Shown in pieces: positions 21,729 through 33,085 of a stretch of DNA of 64,000 bases (positions are counted from its first letter, which is position 1; each line of letters begins with the position of its first letter). A model generated the notes under the pieces. It searched no databases. It was not told the DNA's origin and worked only from the letters and a program-made list of their open reading frames with translations. Source of the stretch: Apiotrichum sp. Y4204 (taxonomy: Eukaryota > Basidiomycota > Tremellomycetes > Trichosporonales > Trichosporonaceae); assembly GCA_025531455.1 (NCBI GenBank), contig JAMYHL010000020.1, positions 186,001 to 250,000 on the forward strand, given 5' to 3'. Position numbers and translations under genes: made by a program.

Positions 21729-22546
21729 GGTGGGAAATTAGGTGGAGTGGTAGGGTCGGGAGGAGTGGTGGCGAGCTGCCGTTTTCTGGGATGAATTAAA
21801 GACGGGGATTACGAGCGCGTAGGATAGAGAGAGAATGAGTGAAGAGCCTGAGTCGTGGTCGTTGTTTTTTGGAGGAGAGGTTGGACGAGATACGAGAAGC
21901 AGTCGAAGCCCAGACTTGGTTGGAACTTCTTGTCGTCGTCGACGTTCGTACGCGTTCAAGAACATCAACGAACATCAACGACAACGGCAACGGCCACGAC
22001 AACGACGCGTGGTCGACAAGCAGCGACGCGCCAACACGACATATCGCCGCAATATCCGAGTGTACGTGGAGACCATGCAGTTTGCACGCTGGCTAAACAC
22101 CCCCCCAGGTGCCAGAGAAAGGTGTTTGGTGCCCAATCGAGTTACTTCTTGTTTCTGTCCTTCTACTGTTGACGCCTCTTTCTGATTTGCATACCGTTGT
22201 CGTTGAGGAAGTCTCGGATTTTCCTTTGATGCGAATGTTGTCTTTGACAGCGCACGCAGCGCCCAAGACGCATTGAAACCATTCAGAGCGTGAAGACCGA
22301 CGACCATTCGTGCCCGTCGTGCTTGGTTCCACTTCGATCCACTGTCCGCCTCCACTGTCCGCCTCCACTTTACCACGCGACGACCCTTTCACGCTCTCAT
22401 GCTCTCACCAACCAGCTCCCAGCCCAGCCCAGCCCCATCGTCAGGCCATCATTGCGCGAGCCCGCGAGTCTCAAGCCATTGCCGAAGCGCCAAAGATAAC
22501 AAGCCGATTAAAAGCTACATTACACCACTCACTCTCACCACTCACA
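21729..22546. other. Divergent intergenic region between CCT3 and the mitochondrial protein gene
   Basis: About 820 bases hold promoters for both directions. The part near 22310-22500 is pyrimidine-rich with an imperfect duplication of TCCACTGTCCGCC (about 22336-22365). No supported gene is present. Confidence 0.5.
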
Positions 22547-23787
22547 ATGCTCGCCCTCCGCGCCGCCCGTCTCCGCGCCGCCCACGCGACCCGCTCGCTG
22601 TCGACGTCCGCCGTTGTCCGCGAGGAGGTCGGCACCGTTGGCCCCGCTGTGCCTGTTAAGCAGCCCGTCGGGGGATTCCGGTGAGTGGAGAGATGGAGAG
22701 GGAAGGAGTGGGCAGAAGAGGAAGAGCGGATGGGAGGGGAGGGGGGATAGAGTGTGGAGCGAGGGAAGAGCGAGGCGGGCAGCTGCAAGAACCGTGCTTG
22801 CCGAGCTGCCCTCGGCCCAAGGGGACAACTAACAATGATCTCGAACGCGTGTACTGACACCGGCCTTCACTCTACAGCGGCGGGTAAGTCCAGAACTCCC
22901 CCCTTGTACACACTAACACGCAGCATTCTCGGCTTCGTAAGCACCTATCCCCATCCCTTACTCACCCCAGCTCCTCGGCTTCTCGGTAGCCACCAGCCTG
23001 GGACTATACTACCTGCAGGAGGACACGAAGATTGCGAACGGCTTGCTGCTGGCCTCGGTGGACGAGCTGCAGAACGGCACGCAGCGGATCACTTCGCACC
23101 TCGACCGCCTGCAGACTGTCGAGAAGGACCTCGCGGCGCTCCGCGCCGCGGCGGCCGTCAAGGACGACACGGCCAAGGTCCGCGCGGAGATGAAGAAGGT
23201 TTATGTGAGTATGCGCGTGCGGAGGCCGAGTGAGCCCGAGCGGAGCGAAGGCGGGAGAGCATAAAAGAGCGCGAGAGCGTGAGGCAAGGCCAAGGGAGAA
23301 CGAGTAACCTCGACAGCGAGCTCGAGAGGACGACAGCGTGTATTCTGTTCTCCCCCGACCTCACCCCCGAACCCAACCCCTCCGCCATGAAACGTAACTG
23401 ACATCAGGACGGCCTGCACCTCGAGCTCCTCGACCTGCGCGCGCACGTGTGGGGCGTCGAGCAGGACCTCCAGAAGGTCGTCAAGAGCGGTGAGTCACGA
23501 GCGGAGCGAGCGGAGCGAGCCCAGAGAGCGGTGGGGCAGTGAAAGAAGAGAGGCCGAGGGGCGGAGATGGAGCGGGGAGAGAGGTCGAGAGGAACCGAGA
23601 GCAGCGGAGGAGTGAAGGAGAGCGGAGGATAGGGAGTATGCGTTGACCATGGCGCACTCCGAACCTGCTCAGCCGGGTCCCTCATCAGCTCCCCAGCCCT
23701 CCATCGCCTTATTAATCGGCACTGTTACCGCATCTCAACCACCGCTTGTGCTCATTTAGCTGACATCCAGAGTCTATCCGTATCTAG
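22547..23787 (+). CDS. Small mitochondrial single-pass membrane protein with C-terminal coiled coil, built from micro-exons
   Basis: Six exons (22547-22680, 22878-22883, 22924-22936, 22971-23204, 23408-23489, 23771-23787) give 161 residues. Exons 2 and 3 are only 6 and 13 nt, and each boundary keeps the frame and has GT...AG with usual motifs. Residues 1-28 are Arg/Ala/Ser-rich without acids, like a mitochondrial presequence. Residues 43-66 (GGFRGGILGF, then FLLGFSVATSLGLYYL) form a Gly-rich membrane segment. The remainder is amphipathic helix (VDELQNGTQRI, VEKDLAALRA, AEMKKVY, DLRAHVWGVEQDLQKVV). I think similar short fungal mitochondrial proteins exist but cannot name the family. The last exon rests on an ideal CTGACATCCAG acceptor at 23770. 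Without it, read-through of the intron would end at about 23543. Confidence 0.7.
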
Positions 23788-24020
23788 ATGTAGACCAAAA
23801 GAAAGGCATGCACCAGTGCTTGTTCGCGAAGCTCAGAGACAGAGACACGGAGAGACAGAGAGACAGAGAGACAGAGAGACGGACAGACTCAAAGACCAGA
23901 GACCCAGTGACCCAGCAGGTAGCCCGAAAGGGATCCATCCTTGTCAGATATGCAGTTCCATGCGAGACACTAGCTATACAACAGGCCGTGGCCATCTACG
24001 TGACTTCTGATGTTATATCT
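23788..24020. repeat. (AGACAG/AGAGAC)n simple repeat between convergent genes
   Basis: The region between two convergent genes contains about eight tandem copies of a GAGACA-like hexamer/octamer (about 23836-23886). It lies just downstream of the micro-exon gene, whose own introns are also purine-rich. No gene seen. Confidence 0.7.
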
Positions 24021-25298
24021 CTACTCGACGTCCATCGCCTCGTCGCCGCCCCACCCTCCGTCGGTTTCCATGCCCATGCCCGTATCCATGCTCATGCCCG
24101 TATCCATCGCCATGCCCGTATCCATCGCCATGCCCGAACTCATCGGCACCGCACCAGTCATGAGATCCTCGTCGTCGTCGACCTCCTCGAACCGCCCGGA
24201 ATCGGCATAGTCGAAGGGTACGCGCGCGCCGTCCGGCCACTCGCGCACGACATCCGCAGCAGGCGCGACCGGGCGGTAGAGCACGAGTCCGCGCTCCGCC
24301 GACGGATTAGCGTTCGCATACTCGCGCTGCGCGTTGAGGATGTGCGTCAGCAGTGAGGGCGAGATCGTAAAGCCCTGGTTGCCCGGCTGCGAGAGGTGGC
24401 GGTTGTACTCGTATTTCCCCTCCGAGTCCGAGTCGGCGGCATGATCCGGTGGCGGCGGGGACGATTCCGGCGAGGAGAGCGAGGTGACGATAATCCGGTC
24501 CTTCTCCGGCTCGTACCATCCCGGGCCGTAGCTGCCCTCGGGGAGATTCTCCATATCCACGTCCATGCCCTCGCGGCGGCGCTTGCGGGGCGCGCCATCC
24601 TCGGACATCTGTTTGCGTTTACTCGGCGTATCGAGGAGTTCGACCGTGACGCCGTGGCTGTCGTGATGCGGCCGCAGCGGGGTATCTGGTGGATGCTCGA
24701 CAGAAGAAGCTTGGACCGGCGGCGTCGGGCGCGCAGGCACGCGGAAGGTCGCGTCCGAGTCGTAGTCCCCCTCGCTGGGGGACGTCGAGGAGAAGGACGA
24801 GTTGCGGTGCCACGGGCGCGGTCGCTTCGGCGAGCGGTCGGGGAGGACCTCGACGCCGACATCGCCGTCCACGGGCGGGCGGGTGGGTTCGAGGCCGTCG
24901 TCAGAGTCCGACGCCGATTCGTGGTGATGTCCTTGTCCGCCTCCCCCTTCGCCCTGACCGAACCATTGTCCGGGGAAAGGCGCCGCAGACGGGTTTGTCG
25001 TGTCTATCGACATGGCCTGGAACCCGTTCGCGAGGTTGCGCCGCCTCCGCTTGTTATCTGGTGGCCGGCTCGGGGAGGTGCTGTCTGCCCCGCGTTTCCG
25101 GCCCGGCGTGGACGCGCGGGAACGGTCCGGTGGCGGGGAGAATGTGGAGGGCCCAGAGGGGAAGCCGGAGCCGGGGAACTGCTGCTGCGGGAAGCCGTGA
25201 GGGAACTGCGGGGCGTGCGGGGTAGATGCCTGGGCGAAGCTCGCTGCTGTCGGTGTTGTTGGCGACTGCGCGCCAAAGGTGTACTGCTGCTGCGCCAT
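24021..25298 (-). CDS. Uncharacterised low-complexity, probably nuclear protein with MAMDTG repeats
   Basis: A single minus-strand exon of 425 residues. The N-terminus is Gln/Pro/Ser/Gly-rich (MAQQQYTFGAQSP...). Basic patches resembling nuclear localisation signals occur at about 85-92 (PDNKRRRR), about 228 and about 240 (RKRRRE). A conserved-looking segment lies around 300-330 (FTISPSLLTHILNAQREYA), followed by a VLYRP motif. The C-terminus has four imperfect hexapeptide repeats, (M)AMDTG / MSMDTG / MGMETD, encoded by near-identical DNA (about 24060-24135). The disorder, basic patches and acidic Met/Asp tail suggest a nuclear regulatory protein, but I recognise no domain. Confidence 0.7.
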   Translation of the reverse strand: MAQQQYTFGAQSPTTPTAASFAQASTPHAPQFPHGFPQQQFPGSGFPSGPSTFSPPPDRSRASTPGRKRGADSTSPSRPPDNKRRRRNLANGFQAMSIDTTNPSAAPFPGQWFGQGEGGGGQGHHHESASDSDDGLEPTRPPVDGDVGVEVLPDRSPKRPRPWHRNSSFSSTSPSEGDYDSDATFRVPARPTPPVQASSVEHPPDTPLRPHHDSHGVTVELLDTPSKRKQMSEDGAPRKRRREGMDVDMENLPEGSYGPGWYEPEKDRIIVTSLSSPESSPPPPDHAADSDSEGKYEYNRHLSQPGNQGFTISPSLLTHILNAQREYANANPSAERGLVLYRPVAPAADVVREWPDGARVPFDYADSGRFEEVDDDEDLMTGAVPMSSGMAMDTGMAMDTGMSMDTGMGMETDGGWGGDEAMDVE

Positions 25299-26775
25299 CG
25301 TGATCGGCGCTACGGGGCGGGAATGGGGAAAGGAGGCGGAGATATCTCGACGCTATGGCCGCTTGGAAAGGCACAGCGAGGACAGAGAGAGGATAAAGGC
25401 GCTAGTGCATCAGAGCGCGACGCGGAAATGCTGCAAGCTGCAAGAGATGGTGGGGAGCGTGGAGAGCCTGTTTTCGAAGTCGGTGGAGAGGATGAGCGTG
25501 GTGGAGCGATGTAGGCCGACGGTTATAGGTAGTCGTGATCTCTGTCGATCTCTATTGCGCTCGGCGTCGTTTCCTCTGTTGCGCGTGTATGTTTGCGTCG
25601 TGAGCTTGTGAGTGTGTCTACATGAGTGTTTTGTTGCTGCACTTTTTCTTCTCGAGCTCGTCTCTCTCTCTCTCTCTCTCTCTCCGTGACTGTCCCATCT
25701 CCGCGTCTCCACTTTGTCCGACCAAGTGGAAGAATGTTCTTGAACCCCCGTGCACGGAGTTCCTCCTGGTGATGTCATATCGTGTGAAATACGCGTGACT
25801 AGCTCGTGATCCGCACGCTATCAGGCACAAGTGGGTGCCCGGGTGCGATCTGGCCATCGACTTTAATTGGCTAATGATTTCGGAGAGTGGCGATCTCCGC
25901 CGCGCGATCAGCTGACGGTGTCTGACGATGGTCCTCTTCCAAACCTCCAGATTGCGATGCCAAGAGAGCCGGTGGAAAGAGCGGAACTACACGGAGCTAC
26001 ACGGCAGAGAGCTGCAGATCCCGTCAGCGCAGTCTCCCCCGCGCCTCTGCTTCTCAATGTCGTCACAGGCATCATCGCCGCGGGTTAGGAACCAGTCATA
26101 AGGTTTTGATCCGTGGGCCCTCTGTAACCGATTTTAATTAGCCAGGCATCTCGATCGTGCAGGCGCCGCGCAACAGTTAGAGCGGGTACTGCGTGTCCAA
26201 TGACAACGGACAACAAGCTAGCGAGGAGCGCGTGGTCTGTAGCGCCCAACAGGCGTGGAGCTTTTGTTGCCACCCGCCACCCGCCACACTCATACAATAG
26301 AATGCCAGGGCGCCAAGTGCCACTGCTCTGGGATGCACACTCTATTCATATTGGCCACTCACAGCCGGTCCATCCACACGAACCACCATACCACCACCAA
26401 CACCAACAATCATCATCTCCCGATCTGCCCCCAACACGTCGGCATCTCTCGCACCACGACTGCATCTGTGTCTCTTTAGGCAAGATCAGCTGCTCTTCTC
26501 TTGCTATCTCTTCCATCACCGTCGCCATCACACATTCCCCCCACGTCTCTCACCCTTATCAGCACACGCACGTTGGCTCAATTGAGCCTTTACCGTCCAC
26601 TTTTTTTCACCATCTTAACCGATATCCGACACGGTCGCGTGACTGAAACCCGCTTTTTTTTTCTCCCCGTCCATTGATCGATCAATCGCATCTCCTCAAC
26701 AACATCTGGTCCACTGCAAGTCACTCTTGATTCTTGCATCCACCAGACCTTCTCTTCCCATCTCGCATCCCCAAC
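25299..26775. other. Intergenic: divergent promoters of the low-complexity gene and choline kinase
   Basis: About 1.5 kb without a supported gene. It contains a (TC)n run at about 25661-25684 and a pyrimidine-rich leader (about 26400-26775) typical of highly expressed genes in this window. No reading frame here has protein-like features. Confidence 0.55.
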
Positions 26776-28427
26776 ATGGTGATGACCCCGGACTTTCGCC
26801 CACTCGACATGTCTGCCCCCATCTCCCCGGCCATGCTGGCCTCGCGCCCTCCTACGTCACCGAGTCTTCCCCCGCTCGGCGGTCCTGCCATGCCGCCGCT
26901 GCGCAAGAACTCGGGCGGCTCGTTCTCAAAGCTCTCCGAGTTCTGGCTCGACGGCACCCCCGGTACGCCTGGCACGCCCTTGGAGGAGGGGGGTCCAAAC
27001 CCCAACATGACCCACACTCAGCTTAGCATCGATGCCGCGTGAGTGGAAACGGCATGAAAACGAGCAGTTGTAGCTAACCCCCAGCGAATGGCGCCACCCC
27101 GTCTTCAAGACCAAGGTTCTCCAGATCCTTCGCCGCCTCAAGGTGCCCCTCTGGACGCACCCGTCGCTCACCCCTAACTCGATCCATCTCCAGAAGGTGT
27201 CGGGCGCGATGACCAACGCCGTCTTCTTCGTCTCCTTCAACCCCAACCCCAAGCCCACATCCCCGTCCATGTCTCCCCTCCTTACTCCCACCATGCCCCC
27301 GACCGACCCCGACAACCCTCCTGTCCTCGTCGCCGGCCAGTACCCTCCCACTCTCCTCTTCCGCGTGTACGGCCCGTCCTCGGACATGCTCATCTCCCGT
27401 GACGAGGAGCTTCGCATTCTCCATGTCCTGTCCTCGACCTACAACTTTGGCCCCAAGGTGTACGGCACGTTCATCAACGGCCGTGTCGAGCAGTTCTTCC
27501 CCTCCCGCGCGCTCACCGCTAAGGAGCTCCGCGTTCCTGACATCGCCTGCGGCATCGCCCGCCGCATGCGCGAGCTTCACTCCGTCGACCTCCGCCTTCT
27601 TGGTTACGAGCAAGGGCGCGGCGGCGAGCCCATGGTTTGGCGCTCCATCTCCGAGTGGCTCGGCATTGCCTCCGACTCCCTCGACAGCTTCTCCGCCCTC
27701 GGTGGCCGCTGGGAGGTGTGGGTCGAGAACATTCGCTTCCACAAGCTTCGCGAGGAGGTGGAGGCCTACCGCCAGTGGGTGATTGCCAACCCCAACCGCG
27801 GAAAGGGAATTGTCTTCGGCCGTGAGTAAATAAAGTGTATCTTCTGCTCACTCCAGATAACGACGCGCAGTACGGCAACCTCTTGTTGCTCGACGCTGAG
27901 ATTCCCAAGGGTGCGCCCGAGCACCACAAGTACATTGTCATCGACTTTGAGTACGCCGCGCCCAACCCCCGTGGCTACGACATTGCAAACCATTTCCACG
28001 AGTGGTGCGCAAACTACCACCACCCCACCCTCTCGCACTCGCTAAAGCCCCACTACGGCTACCCAACTCTGGAGCAGCGGGACGACTGGTACCGCTCGTA
28101 CCTTTCCGTCGAGATGTCCGCCGGTGAGGAGAAAATCAACCCGAAGGAGAGTATCCCGGCCGCCAAGGTCGACGCCCTCGAGAAGGAGGTGCGCATCTGG
28201 TCCCCGGCGTCGTCCGTCTTCTGGGCGCTGTGGGGCATTTCGATGGCCGAGGACCAGGTCCACGAGATGTGCGAGTCCAAGGACTACGTCCCTGACTTTG
28301 ACTACCTGGTGAGTGGCGATAGTTGATGGTCACATCGAGGTGCTAGGCAGTCACTAACACGCAGTCGTACGCGGTCGAGCGTCTCGAGATGTTCAGGAAA
28401 GAGGTGCACGAGCTCATGAACGCCTAA
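26776..28427 (+). CDS. Choline/ethanolamine kinase
   Basis: Exons 26776-27038, 27085-27821, 27857-28308 and 28365-28427 give 504 residues. Introns are 46, 35 and 56 nt. The N-terminal about 80 residues are Pro/Ser-rich. The kinase fold begins near EWRHPVFKTKV, with the nucleotide-loop region at LQKVSGAMTNAVF and the strand LLFRVYGP. The catalytic Brenner motif is HNDAQYGNLLLL (His created across the second splice) and the choline-kinase motif is VIDFEYAAPNPRGYDIANHF. The C-terminal block (SVFWALWGISMAEDQ) and a short last exon complete it. The enzyme phosphorylates choline and/or ethanolamine, the first step of the Kennedy phospholipid pathway. An in-frame ATG at 26734 could add 14 residues. 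I prefer 26776 because of its better context (AACATGG). Confidence 0.93.
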
Positions 28428-29036
28428 GTGCGATTTAGGGGTTCCCCTGTACGGATCCAGCCACGAAACACGACTGTGCCCAAACTCGCCTCGCGACTGG
28501 CGCGACCCACCACACACCATCATGCCCTCACGCGTGCCGACGCGCGAGCAGCATCATAAACATAGAAAACATAAAACATAAAAACACTACTGTATACCTC
28601 ACTTCCCCGCCTAGTAGTTAACGCAACCGGTCATTCACCATGGCCACGATCACCCTCGCTCGCGCCTTCATCACGGCGCTGAGCGGCAGTATTAGTGTAT
28701 TCTGTAGACCTGCCTGATTTTCTGCCGATGTATGGGTATTATGATAGCGCGGAGTGGAGCGACGCACGCAAGGTAGTCGGATAGTTGGAGCATGGAGCCA
28801 GCAATAGCCTGCCACCCGTCATACAATCGTCCTGGGGGGTTTATATCACGTGCAGCCAGGGCCAGCCGCGCGACAGTCGCGCCGTCGCGCTCCCTGTGGA
28901 GAGCTATGACGCTGAAACAAGACAGTGACACAGTGACAGCGACAACGAGGCCAAGACGCCCTCAACAACCATCTCCACCGCAGCGTCTGGCCAACATCTC
29001 CTTATCCAGAATAGGCGGTTTCCACATTCCACTCTC
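28428..29036. other. Intergenic: choline kinase 3' region and TBC gene promoter
   Basis: 609 bases without a supported gene. A TTATAT element overlaps a palindromic E-box CACGTG (28847-28852), about 185 bases before the TBC gene start. It is a plausible core promoter plus basic-helix-loop-helix or bZIP site. Confidence 0.45.
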
Positions 29037-32000
29037 ATGAGCCGCGAACCAGGCAGCGCGAGCGCGAGCAGCAGCGGGAACGGGAACGAGAGCAGTGCAG
29101 GCGACTCGCGGCGCGCCTCCACCTCGTCTCCCTCCGTATCGCTCTTCAAACCCACCGTACGACGAACAGCAACGACGCCAAGTACGGAGCACCCGCTTCT
29201 CGGCGCCGGCCTTCCGCGCCGCATCTCCGACTCGACGCGGCGACCAGCCGTATCCTCCCCTTCGCCAGTGTTGCCCTCCTCGCCGGCCATGGCGGCTCTG
29301 CAGGCCGCCGCGTCCGCGTCGGGCATCGTCGTGCCGCGGCAGAAGGACAGCGCGGATCTTCTTGGCCTCGCCGCGGGCCCGAGCAGATCCAACTCGATCT
29401 CGACAAGGGCGAAATCGAAGAACGCGAACCCGCGCGCAAAGTCGAATTCCATATCCACAGCAACGCCGATGCAGGGCCAACGCAAGGAGGCGGACCGGGT
29501 CGCGCTCTTCGGCGACGACGACGAGACGCCCCGCCGTCCCCGCCCGCGGCGGAGCGGCACGCCGCTCGCGGGATGGGGCGGTTATCTGGACAGTCTGTCG
29601 CGGCACGAGGTGGAGGTGCTCGACACGCCGTTTGATCTCATGGGCGATGCGGAGCTCGCGGCGGAGCTGAGGACGTATGTGCGGAAGGATAGAGAGAAGG
29701 GTAGGGAGAAGAAGGGAGAGAGGGGGGAAGAGGGGGAGGGAGAAGAAGGGGACAGCTCACGGCCAAGCACGCCGCCGAGCGCGATGAGCGCGACGCCCCT
29801 CTTCCCCCCCTCTCCGGGGGCCGTGAAAGAACACCCACTACGTGTCCTCGCGCGCGCGGTGCGTGAGCTCCGCGAAGTGATTTCCCGACTCGAGGACGAG
29901 AACGTGCGCCTGCGGAGTGTGGCTGCCAGCGCAAGTGCGTCGCCTGCGCGCAGGCCGAGCGGGGCGAGCGTCAGCGCACTGAATATACCCCTCCCCGCAT
30001 CTAGGCCGACCAGCGCCGAGGCGTCCCCGAGGCCAGTGCCGCTTCCGTCTGTTGCCGAGCGCATAAGCCAAGGACATATCCGCACCGGTGACCAGGTGAG
30101 TTCATTTGACCTGCCCAAACTCATTCCAGCTACACGACTCGCTCGCGGACGCACTGAGCACGAGCTTAACGTCGCCGACGCACTCGTTCCTAGCACTGAG
30201 GGACGAGCCGGGCTCGCCGACGCCGAGCGCCGCCAGCACCAGCTTGCGTCCCCGCAGCCCGGCCCCGAGTACGCGCTCCGTGCGCTCGGAGCGCGCAGCG
30301 AGCACAGCGAGCATTACGCTTGAGGGCAAAGATAAAAAGGCGTGGGGGCTGTTCGGGTGGGCGAAGAAGCCTGGAAGGAAGAGCAGCGCCTCGAGTCTCG
30401 CGCCCAGCGTTGCGCCAGAGGATTGGAGGGCAGGCGACGGGGGCAGCACGCCGTCCTTCCGCGCCATCTTCCTCGCTACTGTGAGTCCAGACTGGACGAA
30501 AGGGTTGGGCCGAGCTGACCGAAGCGCATCCTCACCCCCGACCTGGGGAGCATTCTCCTCGAGCCGAGACACACGAGCGCAACAATTTCCAGCCTCGCAC
30601 ACGCACTGGTGTCGAACGCGCGCGATGCCGATATCGCCGTCCGGGAGCCGCCGGGGCGTGCGCGCGCACGCAGCCGCGCGGCGAGCACAGCTAGCGCAAA
30701 GCTGCCCCCGCCAATAGATACCACTCTTGCCGAGACACCTGGAACTGGTACCGGATCTGGGGCCGGGTATGGCGACCAGGCGCTGGCCGCGACGGTCGGG
30801 CTGGGGCGCACGTTGCTGTCCTTTTCGCGGAACGAGGGCCGTAAACGCTCGGCACCTCAGCCGGCACGCCTCCCCCGAGCGACGTACTCGCCCCAATCAC
30901 CACATACGCCAGCGGACCCCGCACCCGTGGAGACGCCGCCGCCGAGCGTCGAGCTCGGCACGATTGTGCCCGACGAGTCGCGGCCGCCGACGGTCCTCCT
31001 CTCGCGCCAGAACCTCGGGTCCTTCTTCCAGAGCTCGAGGACAAAACTCCCCACAGCGACGAGATTCGAAAGCGATGACCCGCCCCTAACGGACAGATAT
31101 GGGTTTATCTGTGAGTGGTCTGAGTGTGTATGTGGCTGACGGCAGACGACATCCAGCACGCGAGCATGCTCAAAGATGCGAGTCGGGCAGGCACGCCTGC
31201 GCCGATATCGGTCACGGGACACATCCCGGGTGCGGACATGCTCAGCGTCCCGCCGTCCTCTCGGCCGCCGAGCACGCACAGCGTCGAGGAGCGGCGGGCT
31301 CCCTCGCCGTCTTCTGTGCGGGCGAGCGAGTCTTCCCTGTCCCCAGCGTCCGCATCTCAGGTCTCCGTCCCCGAGGCGACTTCGCCCCCGAACGGCGGCC
31401 CACGCTCGCGACGTCCGACGGCGCTAGCTCCCGCGCCTGCCAAGGCCATTGCCGCCAAAGACGAGCTGACCGTGTCCGTGCGTGGGACATGGAACATCCA
31501 GAGCGGCGCGTCGTCCTCCCTCGGCGGCACGGTCACCACCTCCCCGGCCCCCTCGACCAAGACCTCCAAGGCATCCCGCCTCACCGTGTCCTCCCTCCTG
31601 GACCAGCTGACAGACATCCACGACAAGCAGCAGAAGGCGCGCACCGCCGAGTGGGACGCCCTGCTGCGGCGGCACCAGCGGCGGCGCGGGAGCGTCGGCG
31701 TGCAGGATGTCGGTGTGTCGGGTGCCATTGCTGGCGTCGTTTCTCTAGCAGGTACGCAGAGCAAGTCGGGACAGGAGCAGTACCGCCTGTTCCAGCGGCT
31801 CGTGCGACGCGGCATCCCGATAGTGTACCGCGCCGACGTGTGGGCCGAGTGTTCTGGCGCCCGTGATCTGCTCGTGCCCGGGGAATATGCCGAGATTCTC
31901 GCAGTGCACCGCGACGACCACTCGGCGGTCATGGCCGAGATTGAAAAGGACGTCGGGCGCACCTTCCCCGGCAACGTCTTCTTTGGCGGCGACGGGCCGG

Positions 32001-32697
32001 GCGTCGCCAAACTCCGCAGGCTGCTCGTCGCGTACTCGTGGCACAACCCCGCGGTCGGATACTGCCAGGGCATGAATGTGGGTGATGGAATGACCGTGCT
32101 GTAGCTGATAACAGATGCTTGCCGCCACACTCCTGCTTACATTTACCGATGAGGGTGAGTTCCCCAGCATCTTCCTCACTGACCCCAGAACAAGCCTTCT
32201 GGGTCTTGCACTGCATGGTCGAGCGCCTCCTCCCCGCCGACTACTTTGCACCGTCGCTCGTCGGCTCACGCGCCGACCAGCTGGCACTCACCGACCTCGT
32301 GGCGCAGCACGTCCCCCGCGTGAGCGCGCATCTCGCGGCACTAAGCGTCGACCTGACTTCTGTGACTTTTGGCTGGTTCTTGTCCATTTTCACCGACTGT
32401 CTCCCTGTCGAGACGCTCTTCCGCGTCTGGGACGTGTTCTTTGTTGAGGGCCACGTCGTGCTCTTCCGCGTCGCGGTGGCAATACTCAAGATCAACGAGG
32501 CCGAGCTGTGCGCGACAGAGAGCGTTGGGGACTTGTTCACTTTCATCTCGGGGATGACGTCACGGCTCTGGGGGGCGGATAAGCTTATTGCCCTGCAGCA
32601 CAGCTACAAGGCGGCGATGCGGGATGCGGAGATTACCGCCCTGGTTGAGCGGCATGCGCGCGCCCTCCAGCGCGAACTTGACGGGGACAGCGAGTAG
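29037..32697 (+). CDS. TBC-domain Rab GTPase-activating protein with long disordered N-terminus
   Basis: Six exons (29037-30095, 30130-30480, 30525-31110, 31146-32077, 32115-32154, 32189-32697) give 1158 residues. Introns are 34, 44, 35, 37 and 34 nt. The first about 830 residues are Ser/Pro/Arg-rich and mostly disordered, with short ordered islands (PLRVLARAVRELREVISRLE coiled coil near 290; FRAIFLATRILTPD near 470). The TBC domain fills the C-terminal third: RRGIPIVYRADVW supplies the arginine finger and YCQGMN the glutamine finger, followed by EQAFWVLHCMVE, FGWFLSIFTDCLP and RVWDVFFVEG. Such proteins switch off Rab GTPases in vesicle traffic. The TBC part most resembles the Gyp2/Mdr1-Msb3 group, but I cannot fix the subfamily. 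The 40-nt exon 5 codes the segment between the glutamine finger and the EQAFW helix. Confidence 0.9.
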
Positions 32698-33085
32698 ACC
32701 TGAGAGCGCCTGACTTTGAGAACTGATTTACATACATATACCCCGCATTCACTATTGATCATGCATGCCATGAACGCTTGGGTGGGGGAGGGGAGTATGG
32801 TAAATTTTGTGTCGGGGCTGTTACTGACAATATGCTTATTGACATTGCACGTGGCTGACAAAATCGGGAAAAGCGATGTGGACCTCCCTTACCAGATGGA
32901 CGGTCCTTCCGCCTCTCATTGGTGACTGACGATACATACAGTACTGACGTTTGTGCTACAGAGTGGACATTTGATATCTGATCTCTACAAGTCTCCTGTG
33001 TCGTTGCTGTCTTGTCGCACCATCGCATTGTGCCGTTGACATGTGCGTTGCTTGTCGCTCGTCGCCCTCATGCCTTACATGGAGC
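32698..33085. other. Convergent intergenic region after the TBC gene
   Basis: 388 bases between convergent stops, AT-richer than its surroundings. No supported gene. Confidence 0.5.

Noticed and set aside
23836..23886. GAGACA repeat considered as a CRISPR-like or mobile-element trace
   Set aside because: No spacers, terminal repeats or coding remnant; it is a plain microsatellite.
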